DNA of 64,000 nucleotides from an uncultured Clostridia bacterium. Its GTDB lineage: Bacteria; Bacillota; Clostridia; TANB77; CAG-508. A program made the translations under genes and the position numbers. This document shows positions 43,210 to 52,011 of this stretch, in pieces. The stretch lies in assembly GCA_934149075.1 (NCBI GenBank), contig CAKPDR010000005.1:1-64000 (forward strand), written 5' to 3'. The notes beneath the pieces were generated by a model, which was not told the DNA's origin, ran no database searches, and worked only from the letters and a program-made list of their open reading frames with translations. Numbering within the stretch: position 1 is the first letter of the stretch; every line of letters starts with the position of its first letter.

Positions 43210-44168
43210 ATCTTATTGCTCCTTAATAATAATTGTCCATAAAAAGTTAGTTGTCCTTTTTTTTCTTTTAATAATTTTCTTTTATAATTTGTCTTATATA
43301 TATATGTCTTACTTCTCTCCATGTCAAATATATTTTTATTATAATAATTTGAAAAATTATTTTCAATTTTAAAAATATCTTCATTGTTTTTAGGAACACT
43401 ATCTATATATTTTTTTATATATTCTATATAGTCGTATCCCAATGATATTACGCAATCCAAAAACAAATATGTAATAACGTAATTTTCTTTTTTCCAATAT
43501 TCTAATAAAAAATCTTTAATATAACTCATCATCGGATTATTTCTTGACGACATAAGAACACTTGTAGTCCATAACCCTTTACATATGTGAAAGTCATTAT
43601 ATAGTTCATGTTTTACCGAGTAAAAACCATAATTATATATTTCATCATCTAATGATTTTGATAAATATATTGTTGCATCAAACCAAATTCCTCCATATTT
43701 TTCTAATAACATAACACGTAATAAATCCGAAAAGTGTGCCAATGGAATTATTCCTTTTTCTACTTTACATATTATATAACTAGGAACATCTATATAATTT
43801 TTATAATTTTTTCTAGAAATCATTATTACTTCCTTATTAATTGAATTTTGCTTTATTGAACTTATACATGTATTGACTATTTCAGGACAATTATCAAAGC
43901 CTTGCCACCAAAAGATAAATATTTTTGATTCTCTCTCTATTTTTTCACAATTGTCTTGTACTACTTTATATCGTTCAACCACATATCTATACTTTGCATA
44001 AAGTTCATTTTTAACTGCTTTATTTCTAACTATTATAATTTTTCTTTTTAAATAAGGTATTTTAGAAAAAATTATATTTATACAAAATTCTAAAGATGCA
44101 AATTTAATACCAAAATAATGATATATATTTAATATGTCATTCAACTTCTTTAAAATCTTTTTTTTCAT
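43206..44168 (-). CDS. Capsular polysaccharide synthesis glycosyltransferase (GT32-like)
   Basis: 320 residues of the capsular polysaccharide synthesis family. Motifs: IFIFWWQGFDNCPEIVNTC, then AHFSDLLRVMLLEKYGGIWFDATIYL with the DXD-like FDAT nucleotide-sugar site. It transfers a sugar to the growing repeat unit; donor and acceptor are not predictable. A weak ribosome site only (GTTGGTG). Confidence 0.85.
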   Translation of the reverse strand: MKKKILKKLNDILNIYHYFGIKFASLEFCINIIFSKIPYLKRKIIIVRNKAVKNELYAKYRYVVERYKVVQDNCEKIERESKIFIFWWQGFDNCPEIVNTCISSIKQNSINKEVIMISRKNYKNYIDVPSYIICKVEKGIIPLAHFSDLLRVMLLEKYGGIWFDATIYLSKSLDDEIYNYGFYSVKHELYNDFHICKGLWTTSVLMSSRNNPMMSYIKDFLLEYWKKENYVITYLFLDCVISLGYDYIEYIKKYIDSVPKNNEDIFKIENNFSNYYNKNIFDMERSKTYIYKTNYKRKLLKEKKGQLTFYGQLLLRSNKI

Positions 44169-44182
44169 AAAATCACCAACTT

Positions 44183-44836
44183 CTACTCTATCTTGTTTAT
44201 TTCATCTACGATTTCATCTACATTCTCAACTGTTAAATTTTTATATAAAATATTTATATTTTTCTCATTAATATTCTTTTTATATAAATCAACTTTTTTT
44301 ATTTTTTCTATTATTTCATTTTCAAATCTAAATTTTATATTTCTAGCTGGATTTCCCCCAACTATCGAATATGGCAAAACATCTTTAGTTACCACTGAAC
44401 CTGCAGCAATAACTGCTCCTTTTCCAATTGTAACTCCTGAAAGTATAAATACTCTTTCTCCAATCCAAACTTCGTCATTTATTATAATTGGTCCCTTTGA
44501 TAACGAATCAGATGCCTTTTTTAATTTCTTTACTGCAAAAGGATAAGTTGTTATACAATGATAATTATGCTCTCCTCCTAATAAAAATTTTACATCTGCT
44601 GCAATTGACACATTAGAGCCTATTGTCAACTTTTCTTTTTCATTACCCGAATATCCTATATTAATCGTTCCATATGTATTAAATCCGATTTTTACATTAT
44701 CGGATAAACAAAATTTTAATGATTCAGGATTAGTTATTTCTCCAAGTCTTGTGTAATTATGTGGATTTTTTTTTCTCCACAAACATCTACCATATAATTT
44801 TTTTATTCTAAAAAAAATAAACTTCAAAAACTTCAT
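44183..44836 (-). CDS. Hexapeptide-repeat O-acetyltransferase
   Basis: 217 residues, left-handed beta-helix acyltransferase (CatB/WbbJ-like). Repeated hexads such as KIGFNTYGTINIGYSG, TIGSNVSIAADVKFL, VWIGERVFILSGVTIGKGAVIAAGSVV, with the conserved His in LGGEHNYHCITTYPF. It probably acetylates one sugar of the polysaccharide. GGAG precedes the ATG. Confidence 0.9.
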   Translation of the reverse strand: MKFLKFIFFRIKKLYGRCLWRKKNPHNYTRLGEITNPESLKFCLSDNVKIGFNTYGTINIGYSGNEKEKLTIGSNVSIAADVKFLLGGEHNYHCITTYPFAVKKLKKASDSLSKGPIIINDEVWIGERVFILSGVTIGKGAVIAAGSVVTKDVLPYSIVGGNPARNIKFRFENEIIEKIKKVDLYKKNINEKNINILYKNLTVENVDEIVDEINKIE

Positions 44837-44858
44837 ATCTTCTCCATTCTGTTAATTC

Positions 44859-46187
44859 TTATTTAAAAATAATCTTATATTTTTCTATTTTAACATTTAC
44901 AATTATATAATAAATTATATATAAAATTATAAATGTAGTTAGCATATTAAAGGAAATATAATTTTTAAAAAAACAATCATCTATTGCTATCTCAAAAATA
45001 TGATATAATAGATATGAATAAAAAAATGTATTCCATCTAAATTCCTTCTCATTATTAATTCTTTTTAATTTAAAATAAAATTTATTGTAAAATAAAGAGC
45101 ATAAAAATTGCAATACAAAAACTCCTACTATTCCAAAATCATTATAATATCTTCTTATTGCACCATAAACATTTCCAATGGTCATTCCATTTGACGTTCT
45201 AAATTCCAGATTAGTATTTGTTAAATATATGTTACTAACATCGACTATATTAAATTTTTGCAATGTGCTATATATTCCTGAGAAAGTCTCTTGTCCAAAA
45301 ATCACTTTACTACCAATTGGCGGATCCTTTATATATAAATTAAAATTCTGGATGGAACCACCAATATAATATGAAATATAATCAATAATTGAGTTAACAT
45401 TATTTCCCAGTCTTATTAAATATTTTAAAAAATAAAAACCAATCATGCTAATACACAATATAAATAAACCCTTTTTTATATATTTCATACTCAAAGGTTT
45501 CTCCCAATTATTTTTTTTCATATTGGTAAAATACACACTTGCAAATCCTGTACCAATTAACCACAAAATATAGCCTCTTCCTCCTCCAATTAAATTTTGA
45601 ATCGCTGTCAACAGAACAATAATTATTAAATATTTATTAACCTTTTGATTCTTTATTTCAAATTGTGAATTATATGCTAATACAAATATCGAGGTAAATC
45701 CCATAGCTCTTGCCATCTTAAGCATTTGATTCATCAATGTCGACAATGTCTCTGCATCAGAATTTACTGCTGTATATGTTCGATAGTAATATGCCATCCC
45801 AAAAAAGCCAAGATTATTTCCTCCTATTATAGATATTTCATATACTTCTTTGATATAAAAGATAGTAATTACAATATCAATAATAAGTAGAAATATTATA
45901 ATATTTTTATCAACACTAATTGGATTTAAATTTATTGCAGTATTTACTTTTTTTCTTCCACAAAAAAATAAGCATGGAATAACAAATCCAATTAAACCAA
46001 CCGCCATTATAACAAATGTTTTAAAAGAATAATCAATTTCCCAGGCTTTAATATTTATTATAGCAAATGAAATAGATATTATATACATAATCATAGCTAA
46101 AACACTTGGTGCTAATATATCTCTATTGCATAAGATATACGTTATAATTAATAAGAATATTGAAAGTCCAAATAATAAATATAACAT
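44859..46187 (-). CDS. O-antigen/oligosaccharide repeat unit polymerase (Wzy-like)
   Basis: 442 residues with eleven to twelve hydrophobic helices and a long extracytoplasmic loop in the second half (about 285-345), the usual Wzy topology. It would join repeat units outside the membrane. AAAGGAG lies before the ATG. It sits between the GT2 and acetyltransferase genes. Wzy sequences are poorly conserved, so the call rests on topology and context. Confidence 0.82.
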   Translation of the reverse strand: MLYLLFGLSIFLLIITYILCNRDILAPSVLAMIMYIISISFAIINIKAWEIDYSFKTFVIMAVGLIGFVIPCLFFCGRKKVNTAINLNPISVDKNIIIFLLIIDIVITIFYIKEVYEISIIGGNNLGFFGMAYYYRTYTAVNSDAETLSTLMNQMLKMARAMGFTSIFVLAYNSQFEIKNQKVNKYLIIIVLLTAIQNLIGGGRGYILWLIGTGFASVYFTNMKKNNWEKPLSMKYIKKGLFILCISMIGFYFLKYLIRLGNNVNSIIDYISYYIGGSIQNFNLYIKDPPIGSKVIFGQETFSGIYSTLQKFNIVDVSNIYLTNTNLEFRTSNGMTIGNVYGAIRRYYNDFGIVGVFVLQFLCSLFYNKFYFKLKRINNEKEFRWNTFFYSYLLYHIFEIAIDDCFFKNYISFNMLTTFIILYIIYYIIVNVKIEKYKIIFK

Positions 46188-46188
46188 T

Positions 46189-47079
46189 TTATTTTACTCC
46201 TTTCAATACATAATAGATATCTACCAACCAAATTCTCCATGAATAATAATATTTGAAATATATTATGGAAAAAAAAACATTTATAACTTTATTATTTTCC
46301 AGATTGTTTAGCCTTTTTTCGAAAACTTTTTTTTGGCTTATAAAAAAATTGTTCTCGTTACTTAATTTTATTAGATACTCTATATTTTTTATTTGTTCTT
46401 TAATCGCATCTATTCTTTTATTTTTATTATTTTTCTTATTATTTGATGCATTTGAACTATGTCTTCTATATTTTATTGTGATTTTGTTTAGATTATATAC
46501 TCTTTTATTTAATGAAGCAATATGCCATAATAAATTATCATGTGGTATCAAAAAATCAATATTTTGCTTATAAAGTTGTACTAATTCTTTTGTTATACAA
46601 AATGTACATCCGGGTCTTGGTGTATTAACACAGTGATTTATATTAAATTTTTTCTTTAGTCTTTTTATTCCAAGCCATTCTTGTTTAACAACATTTTTAC
46701 AATCATCTTGATAAAAAGATTGTAAATTGGACATCAATAATAATATATCATTTTTTTTCATTTCATTCATCATTATTTCGATTTTATTTTCAATCCATAT
46801 ATCATCCTGATCTGACAAAAATATATAATCACCACTACATGATATTATAGAATTATAGAAATTTTTTTTATAACCTAGATTAATCTCATTTTGTTTTATA
46901 TTCCATTTTATATTTTCATTTTTTTTTGAATATTCCAATATAAATTCGAATGTACCATCTGTAGATAAATCATCTCTTATAACAATCTCATCTGGTTTCA
47001 TTGTTTGATTTATTATTGAATCTAATTGCTCCTTTATATATTTCTTTCCATTATATGTTGCCAATGCAATGCTAATCAT
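46189..47079 (-). CDS. Family 2 glycosyltransferase
   Basis: 296 residues, GT-A fold: MISIALATYNGKKYIKEQLDSI at the N-terminus, VIRDDLSTDGT, and the donor site FLSDQDDIW, as in rhamnosyltransferase-like GT2 enzymes. The C-terminal 80 residues are basic and helical with a hydrophobic end. Start at 47079 because GGAGG precedes that ATG; it overlaps the previous gene by eight bases. Confidence 0.92.
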   Translation of the reverse strand: MISIALATYNGKKYIKEQLDSIINQTMKPDEIVIRDDLSTDGTFEFILEYSKKNENIKWNIKQNEINLGYKKNFYNSIISCSGDYIFLSDQDDIWIENKIEIMMNEMKKNDILLLMSNLQSFYQDDCKNVVKQEWLGIKRLKKKFNINHCVNTPRPGCTFCITKELVQLYKQNIDFLIPHDNLLWHIASLNKRVYNLNKITIKYRRHSSNASNNKKNNKNKRIDAIKEQIKNIEYLIKLSNENNFFISQKKVFEKRLNNLENNKVINVFFSIIYFKYYYSWRIWLVDIYYVLKGVK

Positions 47080-48277
47080 TATTCTTACCTCCATCAAGAT
47101 CATTAATAAATTCGAAGTAAAACTTATCTCTTTTCTTATCCAACAATTCCTTTTGATATTCCTTTGCTAAATTAAAACTTCTTACTGCTTCATTTTTTAA
47201 ATCTTCTATTGAAATATTCTTCAAAATTTGCTCCAATTGCGTATGATTTCCTTTTTTAAAAACATATTTATGATTTGCTAATTCTGGGTTTCCTCCAGCA
47301 TTGGAAACGATAATTGGACAAGCCATACTCATTGCTTCTACAACAGCCCTACATAACCCTTCTTGATAAGATGGCTGAATATAGATGTCTATATTTTTCA
47401 TCCATTCAAATACTTCTTCATGTGGTAATGCACCTATTATTTTAACGTTTTCTTCAAGTCCTTCTTCTTTTATTAATTTGTCTAAATAATCATGATTTCC
47501 TAACCCCACTAATTGATATTCAAACCTACCTATTCCCTGTCTCTTTAATCTTCCTAATACTTTTATGACATCATGTTGACCTTTCAGTTTCAAATTAACC
47601 CAACCAACTGTTCCCAACACTAGTTTTTTATCTTCTTTATAGTTTTTTATTCTATTATTCAAATTATCTTTATTCAGTTTATTCAATTCTACATCAGAAC
47701 AACCTAATGTTTTTCCTGAACATGGATAATTTTTTTGCAAAGAATAATTTGTTACATATACACAATATTTTGCTTTTTTTATTGCTTTTTTTGCCAATAA
47801 TTCATATGGTATAGCTACAACTTTTCCATATAAATCACCATGTCCCCAATACCCATCAAATGCATATCCCGCAGTTTCAATTAAATATGGCTTATTATAT
47901 TTTCTACAATATTTTATTGCATTTAATGTATAAAAATTATGGGCAGATCTTACAATTACCTTATCACTATTTTTTATAGCTTTTTCAATTTCTTTTTTAA
48001 CTATTTTTCTATATTTTATTGAAAAAAACCTTCTCTTTGGTTTCATTAGATCATGCATTTTATATATTTTCACTTTTTCTAAATTTATAGGATTAAAGTT
48101 CGCTTGAGAATATTCTTTTTCATAAATCTTCTCTTCAGCTCTTAATACAATATTTAACTGATCACAATACTTTTTATATCTATTCCAAACTTTATTATTC
48201 AGATTTCCATCTGTATAATAATTTTTTTCATTATCTTCCTTCAGTCTGGTTCCACCTTGAATAAATAACAATTTCAT
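47072..48277 (-). CDS. Family 4 glycosyltransferase
   Basis: 401 residues, GT-B fold. N-terminal domain with SAHNFYTLNAIKYCRKY; C-terminal domain with LGTVGWVNLKLKGQHDVIKVLGRL, VKIIGALPHEEVFEWM, and the GT4 signature PSYQEGLCRAVVEAMSMACPIIVSNAGG. Overlaps the upstream fused glycosyltransferase gene by four bases and the GT2 gene by eight. Confidence 0.93.
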   Translation of the reverse strand: MKLLFIQGGTRLKEDNEKNYYTDGNLNNKVWNRYKKYCDQLNIVLRAEEKIYEKEYSQANFNPINLEKVKIYKMHDLMKPKRRFFSIKYRKIVKKEIEKAIKNSDKVIVRSAHNFYTLNAIKYCRKYNKPYLIETAGYAFDGYWGHGDLYGKVVAIPYELLAKKAIKKAKYCVYVTNYSLQKNYPCSGKTLGCSDVELNKLNKDNLNNRIKNYKEDKKLVLGTVGWVNLKLKGQHDVIKVLGRLKRQGIGRFEYQLVGLGNHDYLDKLIKEEGLEENVKIIGALPHEEVFEWMKNIDIYIQPSYQEGLCRAVVEAMSMACPIIVSNAGGNPELANHKYVFKKGNHTQLEQILKNISIEDLKNEAVRSFNLAKEYQKELLDKKRDKFYFEFINDLDGGKNND

Positions 48278-49992
48278 TGTTTAACCACCTTTATCTCAAA
48301 TTCTTTATTTAAACAATCAATAATTCTATTTTCAATCTGTTTAGCCTTTGTTAAATAATTTTTATTCATAGTTATATCATGTTCTAATTCTGATCCACCT
48401 TTATTGTTTCGTTTGCTAAGTCTTTCATAAATTATTTCTTCTTTAACATTTAAATATATCACTTTATCAGGCAAGTAATTTTTTAACTTTTTTAGACAAT
48501 ATTCTATATCATAATTTTCATTTTCAGAATTATACCCCAATGCCCATATTACTTGCAATATTCCTTCATCCATTACATAGTTTTTATTTTTATTTCTTAA
48601 AATCAAATATATTATTGAATACATATACAATAACATTTTCAATTTAACTTTAAAACTAGGAAATTCAAATTCTTCAATAACAGATTTAATATTTTTATTA
48701 ATATTTCTTTTACTCACTAATATACTGATCATATACGTGCATTTTTTTATATTTCTTTTTAACCTACAACTACCATTTATTTTATTGTTTAAATCATTTT
48801 TTTTTAAATTATTTTCTTTTACATAGGTGCTCTTACCAGAACCAGGTACTCCAAATAATTCAACATGTTCATTTTTATTCAAATCCAAATATTTATTTTC
48901 TAATTTTAATGCCTCGTTCTTTATATCAAAACCCATGCATGAGATTTTTTTCATATCCATTTTCCTATTCAGACTATTATCTATATTTCTTATATGATCA
49001 GCCCATTTTCTTTCATTTATCCTTAACGATATGAATTCAATATTATTACTTACTTTAGCCTTAGTAGGAACAACATCACTAGCCAAGCAATATAATCCAC
49101 TCATCTGTGCCTCAACCAAAACCATTCCTAACCCTTCGTATAGAGATGGAAATAAGAATAAATCCATAGTTTGGTACAATTCATTTATATCTTTTCTTTG
49201 TCCCAGAAACTTTACGCAGTTTTCTAAATCAAGGCTTTTTATTTTGTTTTTCATTTCTTCAATTAATGGTCCTTGCCCAACTAATATTAAAATTGAATTA
49301 TCATTTTGTTTATGCACTTCATTAAATATATCAATAAGAAATCTATGATTTTTTTGTTCTACAAATCTTCCAACATGACCAATAACCAAAGTATCATCTT
49401 CTATATTCAACTCTTCTCTTTTTTTAATTCTAACCTTTTCATCATATTTAAACTTGTCCAAGTCAATTGCATTATTCAATAGGTATACATTTCCTTTGTC
49501 ATACTCTTTATCTCCAAAAAGCCATCTTCCAGCATATTCAGAACAACACATATAATCAGTCGCAAATAATTTACTAAATGGTCTTAAAATTTGTTTTAAA
49601 ATGTTTTTCTTTTTTTCTTTTTTATTTGTTGTACTGTGTGAATGTGCAATTCTAACAGGTACTCCTGCACATTTTGCCGCAAACAAGCTAAATACAGACA
49701 GAGTATTAATATGTGAATGTACTATTTTATAATTTCCATCTTTTAAAACATTTTTTAATGTTTTATGATATTTAACTATTCTTTGATAAGGAGGAATTAA
49801 GATAACTTTTCCTCCTAACTTTTCTATTTCATCATATGGTATATTCGTAGAATCTTCATCACATATAAAATCAAATTGAATTTTTTCTCTGTCAATATAG
49901 TTATAGTAATTCATTACGACTGATTCAACGCCTCCACCGACCCATTTTCCAATTATATGAGCAACCCTTATTACATTTCGACTTTCTTTCAT
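48274..49992 (-). CDS. Fusion: family 4 glycosyltransferase plus C-terminal P-loop kinase-like domain
   Basis: 572 residues. The first about 370 are a complete GT4 (HIIGKWVGGGVESVVMNYYNYI; IGHVGRFVEQKNHRFLIDIF; FPSLYEGLGMVLVEAQMSG). They are followed by a P-loop domain of about 190 residues: Walker A LFGVPGSGKSTYV at about 380-392, a region DEGILQVIWALGY, KVIYLNVKEEIIYERLSKR and a Lys-rich end, resembling small-molecule kinases such as adenylate or shikimate kinase folds. The domains are in one open frame with no internal stop or ribosome site near the joint. Possibly a glycosyltransferase coupled to sugar phosphorylation; the kinase target is unknown. Confidence 0.88.
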   Translation of the reverse strand: MKESRNVIRVAHIIGKWVGGGVESVVMNYYNYIDREKIQFDFICDEDSTNIPYDEIEKLGGKVILIPPYQRIVKYHKTLKNVLKDGNYKIVHSHINTLSVFSLFAAKCAGVPVRIAHSHSTTNKKEKKKNILKQILRPFSKLFATDYMCCSEYAGRWLFGDKEYDKGNVYLLNNAIDLDKFKYDEKVRIKKREELNIEDDTLVIGHVGRFVEQKNHRFLIDIFNEVHKQNDNSILILVGQGPLIEEMKNKIKSLDLENCVKFLGQRKDINELYQTMDLFLFPSLYEGLGMVLVEAQMSGLYCLASDVVPTKAKVSNNIEFISLRINERKWADHIRNIDNSLNRKMDMKKISCMGFDIKNEALKLENKYLDLNKNEHVELFGVPGSGKSTYVKENNLKKNDLNNKINGSCRLKRNIKKCTYMISILVSKRNINKNIKSVIEEFEFPSFKVKLKMLLYMYSIIYLILRNKNKNYVMDEGILQVIWALGYNSENENYDIEYCLKKLKNYLPDKVIYLNVKEEIIYERLSKRNNKGGSELEHDITMNKNYLTKAKQIENRIIDCLNKEFEIKVVKQ

Positions 49993-50004
49993 TTATCTTC
50001 CCCT

Positions 50005-50733
50005 TTATTTAGCTCCTTTTTTATGTACCACTGAACTTACTGTCCAAAATAATATTTTAATTTCAAACAATAAATTCTTCTTTTCAAAATATTCCATATC
50101 TAAATTTAGTCTGTCTTTAAATGTAACTTCATTCCTTCCTTTAACTTGCCACAAACCTGTAACACCAGGTTTTACAGCAGTAATATATGGATATGTATCT
50201 CCCATATCTTCAATTTCTCTTGGTAGATATGGTCTAGGTCCAACCAAGCTCATATCTCCTTTTAATACATTTATAAATTGTGGAAATTCATCTATTGAAG
50301 TTTTTCTAATAAACTTTCCTATTTTTGTTATTCTTGGATCATTTTTTAATTTTTTGTTTATTTTATACTCTTTTCTTGCTTCTTCATTTTCTTCCAAATA
50401 CTTTTCTAACTTCTCATCTGCTCCCATAACCATCGATCTAAATTTGTACATTTTAAAAATTTTACCATCTTTTCCAATTCTGTTTTGAGAATAAAAAATT
50501 GGTCCATTATCTCCAACAATTAAATTTGCTATGTATACACCAATTGTCATAGGCAACAACATTACAATTCCAAACATTGCACCAATTATGTCTACAATTC
50601 TTTTTAATATTTTATAACCAAGTGTTTCTTCTTGTTTGTGTAATCCTGTTGTTTCTTTTGTAACAGTTGGCAGTGCATATAAGTTTGCAACTACATTATT
50701 TACAACTTCTTCACGTGCTAAATTTGTATTCAC
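50005..50733 (-). CDS. Initiating sugar-phosphate transferase (WbaP/EpsL-like)
   Basis: 242 residues, the catalytic domain type of polyprenyl-phosphate sugar-1-phosphate transferases, which start the repeat unit on undecaprenyl phosphate. An N-terminal about 35 polar residues, one membrane hairpin (VDIIGAMFGIVMLLPMTIGVYI), then signature blocks IFYSQNRIGKDGKIFKMYKFRSM, IRKTSIDEFPQFINVLKGDMSLVGPRP, and VKPGVTGLWQVKGRN. First dedicated gene of the synthesis operon after the VanZ gene. Confidence 0.94.
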   Translation of the reverse strand: MNTNLAREEVVNNVVANLYALPTVTKETTGLHKQEETLGYKILKRIVDIIGAMFGIVMLLPMTIGVYIANLIVGDNGPIFYSQNRIGKDGKIFKMYKFRSMVMGADEKLEKYLEENEEARKEYKINKKLKNDPRITKIGKFIRKTSIDEFPQFINVLKGDMSLVGPRPYLPREIEDMGDTYPYITAVKPGVTGLWQVKGRNEVTFKDRLNLDMEYFEKKNLLFEIKILFWTVSSVVHKKGAK

Positions 50734-50774
50734 TTTAGTTTCCCCCTCTTAAACATCCCTAAAATTAATTCATT

Positions 50775-51269
50775 TTAACAAAAATCATCTTTGCGTTTTT
50801 GGAACTGGTCATTTATAAAAGTCTTCACTCCTAAATAAATAATAATTCCTGTAAACACTCCAAGTGTATCTATGCCTACATCAAATAATCTTGCACTTCT
50901 ACCAGGAACAAAATATTGATGTAGTTCATCTGTAGACGCATAAAATACACCAAAAAGTAAACTATATAATATTTTTTGCTTTTTGGTTTTCTCTAGTGAA
51001 TATGTATAACTCATTATCAAGAATCCACCTATTGTATAAATTGTATAATGAGCTCCTTTTCTTACAATTTTTTCTATCTTTTCTATTTTTTGTTGGTCAG
51101 GTTCTTCTTTATCTTTTGTTACAATATTTACAACAACTTTTGTTACCTTTGAGCTTGTTCCACTCGATTCATTTCCTCCTTGGTTTGAGAAGTTAAATAC
51201 TATTCCCATCCATATTACTATTAATACTATCTTAATTATTTTTTCATATTTTTCGTAAATTTTTTTCAT
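50775..51269 (-). CDS. VanZ family membrane protein (164 aa)
   Basis: 164 residues: N-terminal helix (about 12-29), FSNQGGNESSGTSSK, a polar insert of about 40 residues, the motif RKGAHYTIYTIGGFLIM, then STDELHQYFVPGRSARLFDVGIDTLG, and two further helices. Related to the VanZ gene at 40304, sharing TDELHQ.F..GR....DV.IDT. It stands first in the polysaccharide synthesis operon, right after the promoter at 51280. Confidence 0.9.
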   Translation of the reverse strand: MKKIYEKYEKIIKIVLIVIWMGIVFNFSNQGGNESSGTSSKVTKVVVNIVTKDKEEPDQQKIEKIEKIVRKGAHYTIYTIGGFLIMSYTYSLEKTKKQKILYSLLFGVFYASTDELHQYFVPGRSARLFDVGIDTLGVFTGIIIYLGVKTFINDQFQKRKDDFC

Positions 51270-51279
51270 ATCATATATA

Positions 51280-51308
51280 ATAATATCATTTATCTAACTT
51301 TTTTTCAA
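51280..51308 (-). promoter_or_regulatory. Promoter of the polysaccharide synthesis operon
   Basis: -35 TTGAAA (51303-51308), 17-bp spacer, -10 TATTAT (51280-51285), minus strand, ahead of the VanZ gene. Confidence 0.65.
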
Positions 51309-51331
51309 TAGTTTTCGCCGATTTTTTTGTT

Positions 51332-51373
51332 CCAAAAAAAGAAACCATTTTTTACAAATAGTTTCTTTTTTGG
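51332..51373 (-). terminator. Terminator of hpf
   Basis: Stem CCAAAAAAAGAAAC/GTTTCTTTTTTGG with a long AT loop; T-run on both sides. It lies between hpf and the polysaccharide promoter. Confidence 0.85.
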
Positions 51374-51399
51374 TCAATTTCAAGATGCTTTGTTTATAA

Positions 51400-51924
51400 T
51401 TAAGCTTCTGGCTCAATTAATCCGAAATTTTTACCATCTTTTAATTTATGTATAACATTTACTTTGTTTGTTTCAACATTAACAAATGTAAAGAACATTT
51501 GAGAAGGTTTTTCTTGTAATTTTAATTTTGCATCTTCTGGAGTCATAGGTTTAATTTCATAAAATTCTGTTTTTAAGATTTCATCAGTAACCTCATGAGT
51601 TTTTTCTTCTATACCTAAATTTTTTAAGCTAGCGTCCTTCATCATTTTTTCTTTTTTTGTTTTAAATTTTCTTATTTGTCCCTCTAAAATATCTATATCT
51701 TTATCTATAGATGCATATAAATCTTTATCTTCTGTAACTGCTCTAAAAATTTCTCCATTTGCTGACACTCTAATTTCTGCTATTTGTGCTGTTTTTTCTA
51801 CTTTTAATACAACATCAGCCTCTGCATCTTCAAAGTATTTTGCAACTCTGTCCATTTTTCTTTCTACATAATCGTTTATTGCTTCTGTTACCTTTAGTTC
51901 CTTTCCTGTTATTTTTATTTGCAT
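51400..51924 (-). CDS. hpf: Long-form ribosome hibernation promoting factor
   Basis: 174 residues: N-terminal S30AE domain (about 1-100, MQIKITGKELKVTEAINDYVERKM) and C-terminal dimerisation domain (FYEIKPMTPEDAKLKLQ, then FFTFVNVETNKVNVIHKLKDG.FGLIEP). It joins ribosomes into 100S dimers in slow growth. AAAGGAG precedes the ATG. Single gene with its own promoter and terminator. The leader is only about 35 nt, too short for a large upstream RNA motif. Confidence 0.96.
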   Translation of the reverse strand: MQIKITGKELKVTEAINDYVERKMDRVAKYFEDAEADVVLKVEKTAQIAEIRVSANGEIFRAVTEDKDLYASIDKDIDILEGQIRKFKTKKEKMMKDASLKNLGIEEKTHEVTDEILKTEFYEIKPMTPEDAKLKLQEKPSQMFFTFVNVETNKVNVIHKLKDGKNFGLIEPEA

Positions 51925-51956
51925 AAAAATCGCTCCTTTCTTTTTAGTATATCTTT

Positions 51957-51985
51957 ATTATATCTTTTATTCCCATTTTTGGCAA
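51957..51985 (-). promoter_or_regulatory. Promoter of hpf
   Basis: -35 TTGCCA (51980-51985), 17-bp spacer, -10 TATAAT (51957-51962), minus strand. Confidence 0.8.
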
Positions 51986-52011
51986 GTATTTGTCGAAAAC
52001 TTTTGTATAGT

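Noticed and set aside
51925..52011. raiA-type large structured RNA upstream of hpf
   Set aside because: The leader between the promoter and hpf is only about 35 nt, far too short for that motif.
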